Below are positions 27,801-37,958 of a stretch of 64,000 bases of DNA, piece by piece; position 1 is the stretch's first letter; the number at the start of each line of letters is the position of its first letter. The stretch is taken from the NCBI RefSeq assembly GCF_000698595.1, contig NZ_JFHC01000036.1, positions 1-64,000 on the forward strand, read 5' to 3'. The DNA comes from Caballeronia glathei (GTDB lineage Bacteria > Pseudomonadota > Gammaproteobacteria > Burkholderiales > Burkholderiaceae). A program made the position numbers and the translations under genes. The notes under the pieces are model-generated. The model was not told the DNA's origin. It worked only from the letters and a program-made list of their open reading frames with translations, and did not search any database.

Positions 27801-29246
27801 TCACCCCTTTTTCGGCACGTCGCGCACGACCATCAATCGCAGCTCCGTCATGTCCTCGATCGCGTAGCGGATGCCCTCCCGGCCGAGCCCCGAGTCCTTC
27901 ACGCCGCCGTAGGGCATGTTGTCGACGCGAAATGAGGGCACGTCGTTGATCACCACGCCGCCCACTTCGAGCGCGTCCCACGCGCGGTTCGTATGCGCGA
28001 GGCTGTCGGTGAAGACGCCGGCCTGCAGGCCGAAATCGCTGTCGTTGACGATTTCCATCGCCTTCTCGAAATCGGTGAATTTTTCGAGAATCGCGACGGG
28101 CCCGAACGCTTCCTTGCGATAGAGATCCTGGTCGCGCTTCACGTTTTCGAGCAGCGTCGCCTCGAACATCGCGCCGTCCACACCGCCGCCCGCCACGATC
28201 TTCGCGCCGCCCGCAACCGCCGCGTCCATCCACCCGGCAAGCCGTTTCGCCTCCGATTCCGAGATCATCGGCCCGACGAACGTCTTTTCGTCCTTCGGAT
28301 CACCCATCTTCAGCGACTTCGTCTTCGCGATCAGCTTCTCGCGCAGTGCGTCGTAGACATCGGCGTGCGCGAGAATCCGCTGCACGCCGATGCAGCTTTG
28401 CCCCGACTGATAGAACGCGCCGAACGCCAGCCGGTCGACGACGTAATCGAGCTGCCCGGCCTGATCGCGATCCACGACCGCCGCCGCGTTGCCGCCGAGC
28501 TCCAGAATCACCTTCTTCTTGCCCGCCTTCTTCTTGAGCTCCCAGCCGACGGCCGGCGACCCCGTGAACGAAAGCAGGCGAAAGCGCTCGTCGGTGGTGA
28601 AGAGGTCGGCGCCGTCGCGATGCGCGGGCAGGATCGAGAACGCGCCCTTCGGCAGATCGGTCTCCGCGAGAATCTCGCCCATGATGAGCGCGCCGACGGG
28701 CGTGCGGCTCGCGGGCTTGAGCACGAACGGGCAGCCGGCCGCGATGGCCGGCGCGACCTTGTGCGCGGTCAGGTTGAGCGGAAAATTGAACGGCGAGATG
28801 AACGAGCACGGCCCGATCGGCACACGCTTGTAGTAGCCGTGGTAGCCCGCGGCGCGCGGCGCGATTTCGAGATTGATCATGCCGCCGTCGATGCGCACCG
28901 ACTCTTCGGCCGCGACCTTGAACGTGTCGATGAGACGCGTGACCTCGCCTTTCGAATCGTTGATCGGCTTGCCCGCCTCGATGCAGAGCGCCATCGCGAG
29001 TTCGTCGAAGCGCTCGCGAAAGCGCTTCACGCAGTGCTCGAGCACCGCCTGCCGCTTGTACGGCGCGAATTCGCGCAGCGCGGCCTGCGCGTTCACCGCG
29101 TGGCCGATGGCGGTGTCGATCGCCTGCGCGTCAGCCATCGCGACGCGGGTCGCGACTTCGCCGCTGAACTTGTCGGTGACTTCGAGATCGGTGTTCGCCG
29201 CGACCGGCTCGTTGGCGAGGTAATACGGATAAGTCTTCTGCAACAT
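27801..29246 (-). CDS. NAD(P)-dependent aldehyde dehydrogenase family protein
   Basis: A 481-residue aldehyde dehydrogenase that oxidises an aldehyde to the acid. The cofactor half contains FISPFNFPLNL and the SFTGSPAVGWELKK loop. ELGGNAA carries the general-base Glu, and QSGQSCIGVQR the catalytic Cys. A phosphonoacetaldehyde, sulfoacetaldehyde or glyceraldehyde-3-phosphate dehydrogenase-like specificity is possible, but the substrate cannot be assigned. The ATG at 29246 (MLQKTYPYYLA) has GGAGAA upstream. It follows the acetolactate synthase gene by 46 bases on the same strand, so the two are likely one operon. Confidence 0.9.
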   Translation of the reverse strand: MLQKTYPYYLANEPVAANTDLEVTDKFSGEVATRVAMADAQAIDTAIGHAVNAQAALREFAPYKRQAVLEHCVKRFRERFDELAMALCIEAGKPINDSKGEVTRLIDTFKVAAEESVRIDGGMINLEIAPRAAGYHGYYKRVPIGPCSFISPFNFPLNLTAHKVAPAIAAGCPFVLKPASRTPVGALIMGEILAETDLPKGAFSILPAHRDGADLFTTDERFRLLSFTGSPAVGWELKKKAGKKKVILELGGNAAAVVDRDQAGQLDYVVDRLAFGAFYQSGQSCIGVQRILAHADVYDALREKLIAKTKSLKMGDPKDEKTFVGPMISESEAKRLAGWMDAAVAGGAKIVAGGGVDGAMFEATLLENVKRDQDLYRKEAFGPVAILEKFTDFEKAMEIVNDSDFGLQAGVFTDSLAHTNRAWDALEVGGVVINDVPSFRVDNMPYGGVKDSGLGREGIRYAIEDMTELRLMVVRDVPKKG

Positions 29247-29292
29247 GACGGGTTCTCCTTCGTTCGAGCGAGGCTCCTGCGCTCGCGGTCGC

Positions 29293-30945
29293 TCACAGTT
29301 GCGCGGCGAGCCGCTTGATCTCGCGATTGAGCACGCGCTCGTTGTCCGAGTAGTCGATGGGCACGTCGACGAGATGCACGCCCGGGCTCGCGTAGCATTC
29401 GCGCAGAAGCGGCGCGAATGCCTCCGCCGACTCCACCCGGTGCCCGGTCGCGCCGTAACTCTGCGCATACGCGACGAAATCGGGGTTGTTCAGCGTCATC
29501 CCGTAATCCGGAAAATTCATGTTCTCCTGCTTCCAGCGGATCATGCCGAACGCGTCGTCGCGCAGCACCAGCACGACGAGGTCGAGCTTCAGGCGCACCG
29601 CCGTCTCCAGTTCCTGCGAATTCATCATGAAACCGCCGTCGCCGCACACGGCCATCACCTTGCGGCCCGGATGGACGATCTTCGTTGCTATAGCAGACGG
29701 CAGGCCAGCCCCCATCGACGCGAGCGCGTTGTCGAGCAGGAGTGAATTCGGCTCGTGCGCGCGGTAGTAGCGCGCGAACCAGATCTTGTACATGCCGTTG
29801 TCGAGACAAATGATGCCGTCCACCGGCGTCGTGTCGTAGACGTCCTTCACCACGCGCACCGGGTAGAGCGGAAAGCGCGCGTCGTTCTGGCCCTTCGCGA
29901 GCTGCGCGTCGAAGTGCTGCTTGATCTCCTTGAAACGCGCGAAATCCCAGTGCTCCTGGCGCTCGCGCAGCGCTTCCTTCATCTGCCAGACGGCGTTCGC
30001 GATGTCGCCGACCACCTCGATCTGCGGAAAATACACCGGATCGACCTGCGCGCCGAGGAAGTTCACGTGAATCACGGTCTTGTCGCCGGCATCGCCGCCG
30101 CGCATGAAAAACGGCGGCTTCTCGATCACGTCGTGACCGACGTTGATGATGCAGTCGGCGTGGTCGATCGCGCGATGCACGAAATCGCCGTCCGAGAGCG
30201 TCGCGTTGCCGAGCCACATCGGATGCGACTCGTCGATCACGCCCTTGCCCATCTGCGTCGTGAAAAACGGAATGCCGATCTGGTCGACGAATTCGCGCAG
30301 CATCGTGCAGGTCGTCTTGCGATTGCCGCCCGCGCCGATCATGAGGAGCGGGTGCCGCGCGAGCGTGATCGCCTCGACCGCGCGCGCGATCGCCTTCTCT
30401 TCCGCGACCGGGCGGCGGCTGTAGCTTTTCGGGATGGGCTTGCCGTCGCCTTCCTCGTGCGCGACGTCCTCGGGCAATTCGAGGTGCACGGCGCCGGGGC
30501 GCTCTTCTTCCGCGCGCCGGAACGCCTCGCGCACCGACGCCGGGATGTTGCCGATCGACACCATCGAACGCGTGTATTTCGTGAGCGGCTCCATCATCCG
30601 CACGACATCGACGATCTGGAAGCTGCCCTGCTTGCTCGACTTGATCGGCTTCTGGCCGGTGATCATCAGCATGGGCATGCCGCCGAGCTGCGCGTAGGCA
30701 GCGGCCGTGACGAAGTTGGTCGCGCCCGGGCCGAGCGTCGCGAGGCAGACGCCGGTCTTGCCGGTCAGGCGCCCGTACGTGGCGGCCATGAAGCCGGCCG
30801 CCTGCTCGTGGCGTGTCAGCACGAGGCGGATTTTCGAGCGGCGCAGCGATTCGAGAAGGTCGAGATTTTCTTCGCCGGGAATGCCGAACACGTATTCGAC
30901 TTGTTCGGCTTCGAGGGCCTTGACAAACAGATCCGATGCTTTCAT
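29293..30945 (-). CDS. Acetolactate synthase-like TPP enzyme (large subunit only)
   Basis: A 550-residue thiamine-diphosphate enzyme. The N-terminal domain has YVFGIPGEENLDLL and TRHEQAAGFMAATYGRLTG with the cofactor-activating Glu. The C-terminal domain has the TPP/Mg motif GDGGFMMNSQELETA, followed by DDAFGMI and ending in VDVPIDYSDN. These features resemble the catabolic AlsS type that joins two pyruvates to acetolactate; PIDYSDN is typical of that group. No ilvH-like small subunit is nearby, unlike biosynthetic AHAS, and no acetolactate decarboxylase is seen. The start ATG at 30945 gives MKASDLFVKALEAE. The product could be something other than acetolactate. Confidence 0.88.
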   Translation of the reverse strand: MKASDLFVKALEAEQVEYVFGIPGEENLDLLESLRRSKIRLVLTRHEQAAGFMAATYGRLTGKTGVCLATLGPGATNFVTAAAYAQLGGMPMLMITGQKPIKSSKQGSFQIVDVVRMMEPLTKYTRSMVSIGNIPASVREAFRRAEEERPGAVHLELPEDVAHEEGDGKPIPKSYSRRPVAEEKAIARAVEAITLARHPLLMIGAGGNRKTTCTMLREFVDQIGIPFFTTQMGKGVIDESHPMWLGNATLSDGDFVHRAIDHADCIINVGHDVIEKPPFFMRGGDAGDKTVIHVNFLGAQVDPVYFPQIEVVGDIANAVWQMKEALRERQEHWDFARFKEIKQHFDAQLAKGQNDARFPLYPVRVVKDVYDTTPVDGIICLDNGMYKIWFARYYRAHEPNSLLLDNALASMGAGLPSAIATKIVHPGRKVMAVCGDGGFMMNSQELETAVRLKLDLVVLVLRDDAFGMIRWKQENMNFPDYGMTLNNPDFVAYAQSYGATGHRVESAEAFAPLLRECYASPGVHLVDVPIDYSDNERVLNREIKRLAAQL

Positions 30946-31104
30946 GGACGGTCTCGGTTGACAGTCTGGCACGGCATGGCCTCGTCCGGCGGACGGCCAC
31001 GGACTGGGATCGGGCGGCGCGGCGGCGCGTGTTGAACCGCGCATTGAACATTACTCCGGATGGCGCGCGCCTGCAGCATCAAAGGACGCGCCGCGCGCAA
31101 AGCA

Positions 31105-31128
31105 AAACGCCCGCGGGCGCGGGCGTTT
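31105..31128 (-). terminator. Rho-independent terminator after the MliC-like gene
   Basis: A 10-base-pair stem (31105-31114 with 31119-31128) with loop gggc. Read leftward it is followed by T-rich sequence (TTTTGC). It lies 20 bases past the stop of the leftward lysozyme-inhibitor gene and insulates the acetolactate synthase gene. Confidence 0.8.
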
Positions 31129-31148
31129 CCAGGCGGCTTTGCGCGCGC

Positions 31149-31505
31149 TTACCTTGCGCGGGCCTTGCAGCCGGCAAGCATCGGCGGCGCGCCCGAATCG
31201 GCCATTCCGTTCGAGAGGGTTCCTTCCGGACCCTTGGTCCACCACGTGTACCGGTCGGCGACATAGCGCGCGCCCGACCCCGACATCACGTTCACGAACA
31301 GGAGCTTTTTGCCTTCGACCGGCAACAGCGCAAAGCTCTGGCCGTTCTTCGTGTTGACATAGCGCACCGTCACGCTCTTGCCGTCCTGGCAGTCGTAGGC
31401 AGTGGTCTGCGCGGTGGCCTGCTGGATCTGCGGCACGGTCAGCGCCTTCGCGCACACGGCCTGGGCGCCCGCGAATGCGGCAAGCGCCGCCAGAACTTTC
31501 TTCAT
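31149..31505 (-). CDS. MliC-like C-type lysozyme inhibitor, exported
   Basis: A 118-residue secreted protein with a signal peptide (MKKVLAALAAFAGAQAVCA). Its mature part matches the MliC/PliC fold: YDCQDGKSVTVRY, FALLPVEGKKLLF, then the loop SGSGARYV with YTWWTKGPEGTL, which in this family enters the lysozyme active site. It probably sits in the periplasm and guards peptidoglycan from C-type lysozymes. A lipobox is not evident, so it may be soluble like PliC. An upstream in-frame start would add 11 residues (MSKQTKQTKRT), but the inner ATG gives a normal signal peptide. Confidence 0.87.
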   Translation of the reverse strand: MKKVLAALAAFAGAQAVCAKALTVPQIQQATAQTTAYDCQDGKSVTVRYVNTKNGQSFALLPVEGKKLLFVNVMSGSGARYVADRYTWWTKGPEGTLSNGMADSGAPPMLAGCKARAR

Positions 31506-31516
31506 CGTTCGCTTCG

Positions 31517-31534
31517 TTTGTTTCGTTTGTTTCG
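31517..31534. repeat. 9-bp direct repeat in the leader of the MliC-like gene
   Basis: Two exact copies of tttgtttcg (31517-31525 and 31526-31534), preceded by a related cttcg, just upstream of the leftward start codon. It is similar in style to the repeat before the quinone oxidoreductase gene at 3817-3855. Confidence 0.65.
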
Positions 31535-31593
31535 ACACCGTACTCCCCCGTGCGTCGGGATCATGGTCTTGCGCAGCCGCGCGCGCCCGGTGC

Positions 31594-31764
31594 TCAGGGA
31601 TCGATCACCTCGGCGCACGCATCGGTCGGCACGGCGGCCACATGGCCCACCACCGGCACGATCTTGAGCCCCGCCGACGCCACCCGGCACGGCGCGGCCG
31701 CGAGCCCGCAGCCACTCAGGACCAGCGCGGACGCACAAAGCGCCGCAAGCGTACAAAATTTCAC
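31594..31764 (-). CDS. Small lipoprotein, DUF6726-like
   Basis: A 56-residue lipoprotein with a short hydrophobic N-terminus and the lipobox LSGC at about residues 15-18. The mature part includes AAPCRVASAGLKIVPVVGHVA, a pattern I recall from DUF6726-type small lipoproteins in Burkholderia. I prefer the GTG start at 31764 because AGGAG lies seven bases before it; the ATG at 31785 falls inside the terminator hairpin of purT. Its function is unknown. It lies 88 bases upstream of the MliC-like gene on the same strand. Confidence 0.75.
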   Translation of the reverse strand: MKFCTLAALCASALVLSGCGLAAAPCRVASAGLKIVPVVGHVAAVPTDACAEVIDP

Positions 31765-31780
31765 GTTACCGCTCCTCGCT

Positions 31781-31811
31781 GGCATGACGGAACGCTTCGT
31801 TCCGTCATGCC
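31781..31811 (-). terminator. Hairpin terminator after purT
   Basis: A perfect 14-base-pair stem (31781-31794 with 31798-31811) and 3-base loop begin 5 bases after the purT stop. There is no strong T run, so termination may be partial and let some transcripts reach the small lipoprotein gene. Confidence 0.7.
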
Positions 31812-31815
31812 GTGA

Positions 31816-33114
31816 TCATCGGGTCGACACCGGCCTCACCTTCGCCGCCGCCAGCTTCGCGCGCTCGCGCGCTTCGCCGGTGTCGCGCCCGGTCGCGAGC
31901 GCGACGCCCATGCGGCGCTTCCTGAAGCTCTCCGGCTTGCCGAAGAGGCGCAGGTCGGAATCGGGCACGGCGAGCGCTTCCGCCACGCCCTCGAACGCGA
32001 TGCCCGCTTCGTCGAGACCGCCGTAGATCACCGCCGACGCCCCCGGCGCGCGCAGCGACGTGTCCACCGGCAGCCCGAGGATCGCCCGCGCGTGCAGGTC
32101 GAATTCCGAGAAACGCTGCGTGGCGAGCGTGACGAGGCCCGTGTCGTGCGGGCGCGGGCTGACTTCGGAGAACCAGACCTCGTCGCCGCGAACGAACAGT
32201 TCCACGCCGAAGAGACCCCGGCCGCCGAGCGCCGCCGTCACTTTCGCCGCGACCTCGCGCGCCTTCTCGAGCGCGGCCGCGCTCATTGGCTGCGGCTGCC
32301 ACGATTCGACGTAGTCGCCGTCCACCTGCACGTGTCCGATCGGGTCGCAGAAGTGCGTTCGCGTCTCGCCCGTCAGCGGGTCCGCAGCGCGCACGGTCAG
32401 TTGCGTGATCTCGTACTCGAAGTCGATGAACCCTTCGACGATCACCCGCCCGTGGTTCACGCGCCCGCCCGCCATCGCGTGGTTCCACGCGGGTTCGATG
32501 TCCGCTTCGCTCCGGAGCACGGACTGCCCCTTGCCCGAGGACGACATCACCGGCTTCACGACGCACGGAAATCCGATCGATCCGATCGCCGCGCGCATCT
32601 CGTCGAGCGACTGCGCGAACGCGTACGGCGACGTCGGCAGGCCGAGCGTTTCGGCCGCGAGCCGGCGGATGCCTTCGCGATTCATCGTGAGCTGCGTGGC
32701 GCGCGCGGTCGGAATGACGACGGCGAGGCCGGCCGTTTCGATGTCGGCGAGCGCGTCGGTGGCGATCGCCTCGATCTCCGGCACGATGAGGTGCGGCTGC
32801 TCCTTTTCGACGAGCGCGCGCAACGCGGCGCCGTCGGTCATGTCGATCACGTGCGCGCGGTGCGCGACCTGATGGCCGGGCGCGTCGGCATAGCGGTCGA
32901 CGGCGATCACCTCGACGCCCAGCCGCTGCAGCGCGATGATCACTTCCTTGCCGAGCTCGCCCGCGCCGAGCAGCATCACGCGCGTGGCGTGCGCCGACAG
33001 CGGCGTGCCGATGCGGTGCACGCCGCCGGACTCGATGCCCGGTCTGCCAGCGCTTTCGCCAGCACGTTGGCCTTCGCGTTGGCCGTCGCTTCGGCCATGA
33101 TTCGCGGTCTGCAT
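31816..33114 (-). CDS. purT: Formate-dependent phosphoribosylglycinamide formyltransferase
   Basis: PurT makes formyl-GAR from GAR, formate and ATP, the folate-independent form of the third purine step. The 432-residue ATP-grasp protein has [20 protein letters not shown] near residues 46-65, [13 protein letters not shown], and the active-site [10 protein letters not shown]. The ATG at 33114 has GGAG nine bases before it. The first 35 residues are Gly/Arg/Glu/Ser-rich with repeated [18 protein letters not shown] units and are absent from E. coli PurT, so the N-terminus may be a flexible extension or the real start may be later. It is divergent from the META-domain lipoprotein gene. Confidence 0.95.
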   Translation of the reverse strand: MQTANHGRSDGQREGQRAGESAGRPGIESGGVHRIGTPLSAHATRVMLLGAGELGKEVIIALQRLGVEVIAVDRYADAPGHQVAHRAHVIDMTDGAALRALVEKEQPHLIVPEIEAIATDALADIETAGLAVVIPTARATQLTMNREGIRRLAAETLGLPTSPYAFAQSLDEMRAAIGSIGFPCVVKPVMSSSGKGQSVLRSEADIEPAWNHAMAGGRVNHGRVIVEGFIDFEYEITQLTVRAADPLTGETRTHFCDPIGHVQVDGDYVESWQPQPMSAAALEKAREVAAKVTAALGGRGLFGVELFVRGDEVWFSEVSPRPHDTGLVTLATQRFSEFDLHARAILGLPVDTSLRAPGASAVIYGGLDEAGIAFEGVAEALAVPDSDLRLFGKPESFRKRRMGVALATGRDTGEARERAKLAAAKVRPVSTR

Positions 33115-33338
33115 GAATGCTCCAGAAATTGGTCCTGACAGGCTGGCGATGTTAACACGCGATGCCGCGCGCAACAGATCGTCCGATCGGCCTGTCCGCA
33201 CCGCCTCTCGACAGGGCGCGGCCCGCGGCGCGGACGGCATGCGCGGCACGGTGCCAGGCACCTTGTTGCATATCGACGCTGGACAAATCGCAGGACGAGT
33301 GCGATACCCTTACGGTTTAGCCAGCCCGAGGATTTTCG

Positions 33339-33950
33339 ATGCACACGCCATTTTCCCGCACGCAGCCTGAGCATTCCTCCCCGCGTTCCCCGCATGTCAT
33401 TCGGGGCGCGAAAGCCGCATCAGCTGCGTCGCGCGGCGCGTGCCGTCCGCTCTTTTCCGCCGCGCGCTTCGCCGCGCTTCTTTGCGCCTGCGCGCTCGCC
33501 GCCTGCACGATGCCGACCCATCCCGACTCCGCCGCCCCGCCGGCCGACCCGTACAATCCCGCCGCCACGCAGCTTCTCGACGACACGCAGTGGGAACTCA
33601 CGCGCTGGGCCGACGCGGGCGGCCAGCTGCGCACGATCCCGCACGGCGACAACGGCCAGCCGATCACGCTCGACTTCTCGACCACGGGCGGCCAGCGCCG
33701 CGTAAGCGGCTTTTCGGGATGCAACCGCTATATGGGCACGTACGACCTGAAGGACGGCAAGCTCTCGTTCGGCCCGCTCGCCGGCACGCGCATGGCCTGC
33801 ATGGGGAGCGCGGGCGCCGCGCTCGAGCAGCCGTACCTGAACGGGCTGCAACACATCGCGAAAAGCGGCGTGCAGATGACGCCCCCGCAGCAACTGCAAA
33901 TGACGCTCGACGACGGCCAGGTGCTGATGTTCACGCGTCGCGGAAAATGA
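33339..33950 (+). CDS. META domain lipoprotein (HslJ-like)
   Basis: A 203-residue protein with a lipobox LAAC near residues 52-55 and then a META domain: LDDTQWELTRW, VSGFSGCNRYMGTY, LAGTRMACMG and the late LMFTRRGK. HslJ proteins are outer-membrane or periplasmic and linked to novobiocin or heat stress in E. coli; the exact role is unknown. The start ATG at 33339 has GAGGA seven bases upstream and no later start lies before the signal peptide. The n-region is therefore unusually long, about 40 residues. Confidence 0.85.
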   Translation: MHTPFSRTQPEHSSPRSPHVIRGAKAASAASRGACRPLFSAARFAALLCACALAACTMPTHPDSAAPPADPYNPAATQLLDDTQWELTRWADAGGQLRTIPHGDNGQPITLDFSTTGGQRRVSGFSGCNRYMGTYDLKDGKLSFGPLAGTRMACMGSAGAALEQPYLNGLQHIAKSGVQMTPPQQLQMTLDDGQVLMFTRRGK

Positions 33951-34081
33951 GTACGTGAGAAGGCGGCGCGGCCTCGCGCGGCGCCGCCCGTCGACACGCC
34001 TCGTTCACGAAGACACGCCGCATCAGCGGTTAAACTCGACGGTCAGGTCTTCGCCGCTTCCATCATTCGTTGGTTCCTAGC

Positions 34082-37000
34082 ATGCATACGGTAGTTCTCG
34101 GCTGGTTCGGTGGGTCAGTCGTCTGGTTTCTTCCCCTCTTGTGGCGACTCGTCCGATCGATGCTTCCGGACGGCGCTGGCCTGCGCGGCCCGGGCACGAT
34201 CCGTCTGTGGCTCGGCTTCATCTGCGTGCTGCTCGCGAGTTCGACGCTGGAAGGCACGCTCGTCGGCTCGTTCGAGGCAGGCGCCGGCGTGAATCGCTGC
34301 GGCCATGCGCTCGCGGCGGCGTTGGGCGTCCTCGCGGGTACGGCGAGCGCGGCCCTGATCGCGCTCGCCGTGCTGCTCGTCAGCCTGCCGTGGCTGTGCG
34401 ATTTCCAGTGGCGCACGGTCATCGCGTGGGCGAACTCGGCATTCGGCCTCGGGCTCAAACCGCAATGGCTCGCCGCACGCGAAAAAACGCCGCGCGCACC
34501 GCGCGAAAAGTCGACGCGGGCGTCGCGCAAGAAGCCGTCGCGCACGCAAGGCGCGCACACCGATGCCGGATACCGGTCGACCGGATTCGCCGGATCGGCG
34601 TCGCATGACGCACCCGCGCTCGGCCTGCCGCCGGCGACGAACCGCGAAGGCGGCCGATACCAGCGCCCGACCGTCTGGCGCCCGCCCGCCATCCGGCGCA
34701 GCGAGGCGGCCCGGACGCCGGGTTCCGCAACCGCACCGGACGGGGCCTACGCCGAGCGGAACGAGAAACCTCGTCAGCCCGCGCAGCGACACCCGACGCC
34801 GGTCGAGCCGGTCGCGCCCGCCGGCTGGCTCGGGGGCGCGCAGGCAGGCGCGCGGTCCGCCGACCCGCTGGCGGGTTCCGCCCGGCGCGATGGCATGCGT
34901 CAGGCCGCGGACGCGGCTTCGGGCAGTACGCCACGTGCGCCGTTCACTCCGGGTTCAGGCGCCGTGGCGCGCGCGGCTGGCGCCGGCCCCGGCGCGTCGT
35001 CACAAGGCACCACGAGCAACGGGCGTGCGCCGCAACGTGAAGGCGCATCGCCCCAATCTGCTGCGAACGCATCACGGGGCATGCAGGTGCCGCGAGCGTC
35101 CGTGGAACGCAGGCCGGCGCCGCCGGCGACGCCGCGCCACGGAGCGCCCAGCCACGGAGCGCCCGCTGCGGGCACGCCGGCCATCGATCAGGTGCCGGTG
35201 TTCTCGCGTCCCGCCGAACCGCCGGGCCCGCCTCCCGCACCGGAAACCATCCAGGCGACGCTGCGTTCGATCGAAGAAAACGCCGCGCTCTGGACGTCGC
35301 TCGCAGGCGCGAGCCTCGCGCGCCGTCACGAGTCGCAGGATGCGCAGGCCGATGCGAAGGCGAACGGCAGCACGGCCGCCACGCGCGCCGCGCCGCCAAT
35401 GGCGAACGGCGCGCCGGACCATGCGGTGCCATCGAAGCCCGGCACGGCGCGCGATTCCGCTTCGGGCGGATCGCCAGATCCGAGTGGCCGCGTGCAGGCG
35501 CAGCCGTTCCACGCCGGAGAGGGTCCGCTGTCCGCCGCCGCGCTCGGGGAAACGGTCGCGGCAGGCGGGGCAGCGTCGCCCGCCGCGGACATCGGCGTCA
35601 CGCCGCGCGAAGTCGAGGCGTCGCCGACGATTCCGGCCGCGCGAGCCGACGACAAAACCGCTTCGCCGGCCAGCGTCAGCGGAGAAGCGCGCAACCGATT
35701 CGAAGCGCCGCCGGGAAATCCGGGTGCCGACTCCGCCGGCGGCGTCGCGCTGCCTGCCAGCGATATCGACGAACCGCGTCCGGACGCAGGAACATCATCG
35801 GCCACGCCGCCATGGAGCAGCGCGGACGCTGACGCGCCGGTCAGCGCGCATGAAGACGAGCGCATCTCTGCTGCCAGCGCGCCGGAGCTTGCCGACGGCG
35901 CTTCGCTCGATCCAGCCGGCGCAGTCGAACGCCCGGCGCAGGCCGGCACGCCCATCGCGAATGCGGCAGCGACGCCTTCTCCCGTTGCGGCGCCGCCGCC
36001 CGCCGAAGCCCCGCCATGGATCGCCGAAGCCTCGACGGGTGCGCCCGCCGGCGTGCATCCACAAGCCGGGTACACGCCGCATGCGGACCTCGACACCCGC
36101 TACCGTGCGGCGTCCCCGCTGCAACTCGTGAACGACGCCCCGCAAGAACCCGAACCCGAGGATTCCGCCCCGGACGATGAAGACGAATACGCCGCGTCCA
36201 ACGTCGTGCGCTTTCCCGGCCCGGCGCCGGTGACGGCGCCTGCCGCGCTGCCATCGCCGGCGTATCTGGCGCCGGTCGTTGCTCCGTCGGCGCAACCGGG
36301 CGCCGCGCCCGTCGCATACCCGCCGCAAGCGCCAGCCGCCCCGCCCTCCCCCGCCGGATCGGCCAGCTTCGACGGATCGGTTGAATCCGCCGGAACGACC
36401 GAGCCGCGCGCGCCCGTGCGCGGCTTCGTGCCGACCGAGTTCGAGTTCCATGCGCCCGCGGCATCGGCGGTCGAATTGCCTGGGCTCGACCTGCTCGCGC
36501 CCGCCTCCGACGAAGTCGAACCCGTCTCGGAGGAACGGCTCGCCGAAACGGGCCAGCTGATCGAGCAGCGTCTGCAGGAATTCAAGGTGCCGGTGACGGT
36601 GGTCGGCGCGTCGGCGGGGCCGGTCATCACGCGCTTCGAGGTGGAACCGGCGCTCGGCGTGCGCGGCAGCCAGATCGTCGGCCTGATGAAGGACCTGTCG
36701 CGCGGGCTCGGCCTGACGTCGATCCGCGTCGTCGAGACGATTCCCGGCAAGACCTGCATGGGCCTCGAATTGCCCAACGCGAAGCGCCAGATCATCCGGC
36801 TTTCGGAAATCCTCGAAGACGACGTCTATCGCAACTCGAAGTCGAATCTGACGATCGCGATGGGCAAGGACATCATCGGCAACCCGGTCGTGACCGATCT
36901 GGCGCGCGCGCCGCACATGCTGGTTGCGGGCACGACGGGCTCGGGCAAGTCGGTCGCGATCAACGCGATGATCCTGTCGCTGCTCTACAAGGCGAAGCCG

Positions 37001-37945
37001 GAGGACGTGCGCCTCATCATGATCGATCCGAAGATGCTGGAACTCTCGGTCTACGAGGGCATTCCGCATCTGCTGGCACCGGTCGTCACCGACATGAAGC
37101 TCGCCGCCAACGCGCTCAACTGGTGTGTCGGCGAAATGGAGAAGCGCTACCGGCTGATGTCGGCGGTCGGCGTGCGCAATCTGCAGGGCTTCAACCAGAA
37201 GGTGCGCAACGCCGAGGCCGCCGGCAAAAAGCTCACGAATCCGTTCTCGCTCACGCCGGACGCACCGGAGCCGCTCTCGACGCTGCCGCTGATCGTGGTG
37301 ATCATCGACGAACTGGCGGACCTGATGATGGTCGCGGGCAAGCAGATCGAGCAGCTGATCGCGCGGCTCGCGCAAAAGGCGCGCGCCGCCGGCATCCACC
37401 TGATTCTCGCGACGCAGCGGCCGTCAGTGGACGTGATCACGGGCCTCATCAAGGCGAACATTCCGACGCGGGTGGCGTTTCAGGTGTCGTCGAAGATCGA
37501 CTCGCGCACGATTCTCGACCAGATGGGCGCCGAGTCGCTGCTCGGTGCGGGCGACATGCTGTTCCTGCCGCCCGGCACCGGCTATCCGCAGCGGGTGCAC
37601 GGCGCGTTCGTCGCCGACGACGAGGTGCATACCGTGGTCGAGTATCTGAAGCAGTTCGGCGAGCCGGAGTACGAGGAAGGCATCCTGTCGGGGCCGGCGT
37701 CGGAGGGTGCGTCGCAGGACCTCTTCGGCGACGCCCCGGACGCGGAAGCCGATCCGCTCTACGACGAGGCCGTGTCGTTCGTGCTGCGCACGCGGCGGGC
37801 GTCGATTTCGTCCGTGCAGCGGCAGTTGCGCATCGGCTATAACCGCGCCGCGCGGCTCGTCGAGCAGATGGAGACGGCGGGCCTCGTCTCGCCGATGGGC
37901 AACAACGGCAACCGCGAGGTGCTGGCGCCGGGGCCGGCGGAATAG
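34082..37945 (+). CDS. ftsK: DNA translocase FtsK with a very long low-complexity linker
   Basis: A 1287-residue FtsK. The N-terminal 110 residues hold three to four membrane helices. A Pro/Ala/Glu/Ser-rich linker of about 700 residues follows, then the RecA-like motor with Walker A GTTGSGKS at 950-957, [15 protein letters not shown] and [12 protein letters not shown]. The C-terminal gamma winged helix ([20 protein letters not shown]) reads KOPS sites and contacts XerD. It should pump the chromosome termini through the septum before dimer resolution at dif. The ATG at 34082 is used; a TTG 12 bases earlier is possible. Burkholderia often have two FtsK proteins, so this may be one of a pair. 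Confidence 0.95.
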   Translation: MHTVVLGWFGGSVVWFLPLLWRLVRSMLPDGAGLRGPGTIRLWLGFICVLLASSTLEGTLVGSFEAGAGVNRCGHALAAALGVLAGTASAALIALAVLLVSLPWLCDFQWRTVIAWANSAFGLGLKPQWLAAREKTPRAPREKSTRASRKKPSRTQGAHTDAGYRSTGFAGSASHDAPALGLPPATNREGGRYQRPTVWRPPAIRRSEAARTPGSATAPDGAYAERNEKPRQPAQRHPTPVEPVAPAGWLGGAQAGARSADPLAGSARRDGMRQAADAASGSTPRAPFTPGSGAVARAAGAGPGASSQGTTSNGRAPQREGASPQSAANASRGMQVPRASVERRPAPPATPRHGAPSHGAPAAGTPAIDQVPVFSRPAEPPGPPPAPETIQATLRSIEENAALWTSLAGASLARRHESQDAQADAKANGSTAATRAAPPMANGAPDHAVPSKPGTARDSASGGSPDPSGRVQAQPFHAGEGPLSAAALGETVAAGGAASPAADIGVTPREVEASPTIPAARADDKTASPASVSGEARNRFEAPPGNPGADSAGGVALPASDIDEPRPDAGTSSATPPWSSADADAPVSAHEDERISAASAPELADGASLDPAGAVERPAQAGTPIANAAATPSPVAAPPPAEAPPWIAEASTGAPAGVHPQAGYTPHADLDTRYRAASPLQLVNDAPQEPEPEDSAPDDEDEYAASNVVRFPGPAPVTAPAALPSPAYLAPVVAPSAQPGAAPVAYPPQAPAAPPSPAGSASFDGSVESAGTTEPRAPVRGFVPTEFEFHAPAASAVELPGLDLLAPASDEVEPVSEERLAETGQLIEQRLQEFKVPVTVVGASAGPVITRFEVEPALGVRGSQIVGLMKDLSRGLGLTSIRVVETIPGKTCMGLELPNAKRQIIRLSEILEDDVYRNSKSNLTIAMGKDIIGNPVVTDLARAPHMLVAGTTGSGKSVAINAMILSLLYKAKPEDVRLIMIDPKMLELSVYEGIPHLLAPVVTDMKLAANALNWCVGEMEKRYRLMSAVGVRNLQGFNQKVRNAEAAGKKLTNPFSLTPDAPEPLSTLPLIVVIIDELADLMMVAGKQIEQLIARLAQKARAAGIHLILATQRPSVDVITGLIKANIPTRVAFQVSSKIDSRTILDQMGAESLLGAGDMLFLPPGTGYPQRVHGAFVADDEVHTVVEYLKQFGEPEYEEGILSGPASEGASQDLFGDAPDAEADPLYDEAVSFVLRTRRASISSVQRQLRIGYNRAARLVEQMETAGLVSPMGNNGNREVLAPGPAE

Positions 37946-37958
37946 CGGGCGGGCCGCG

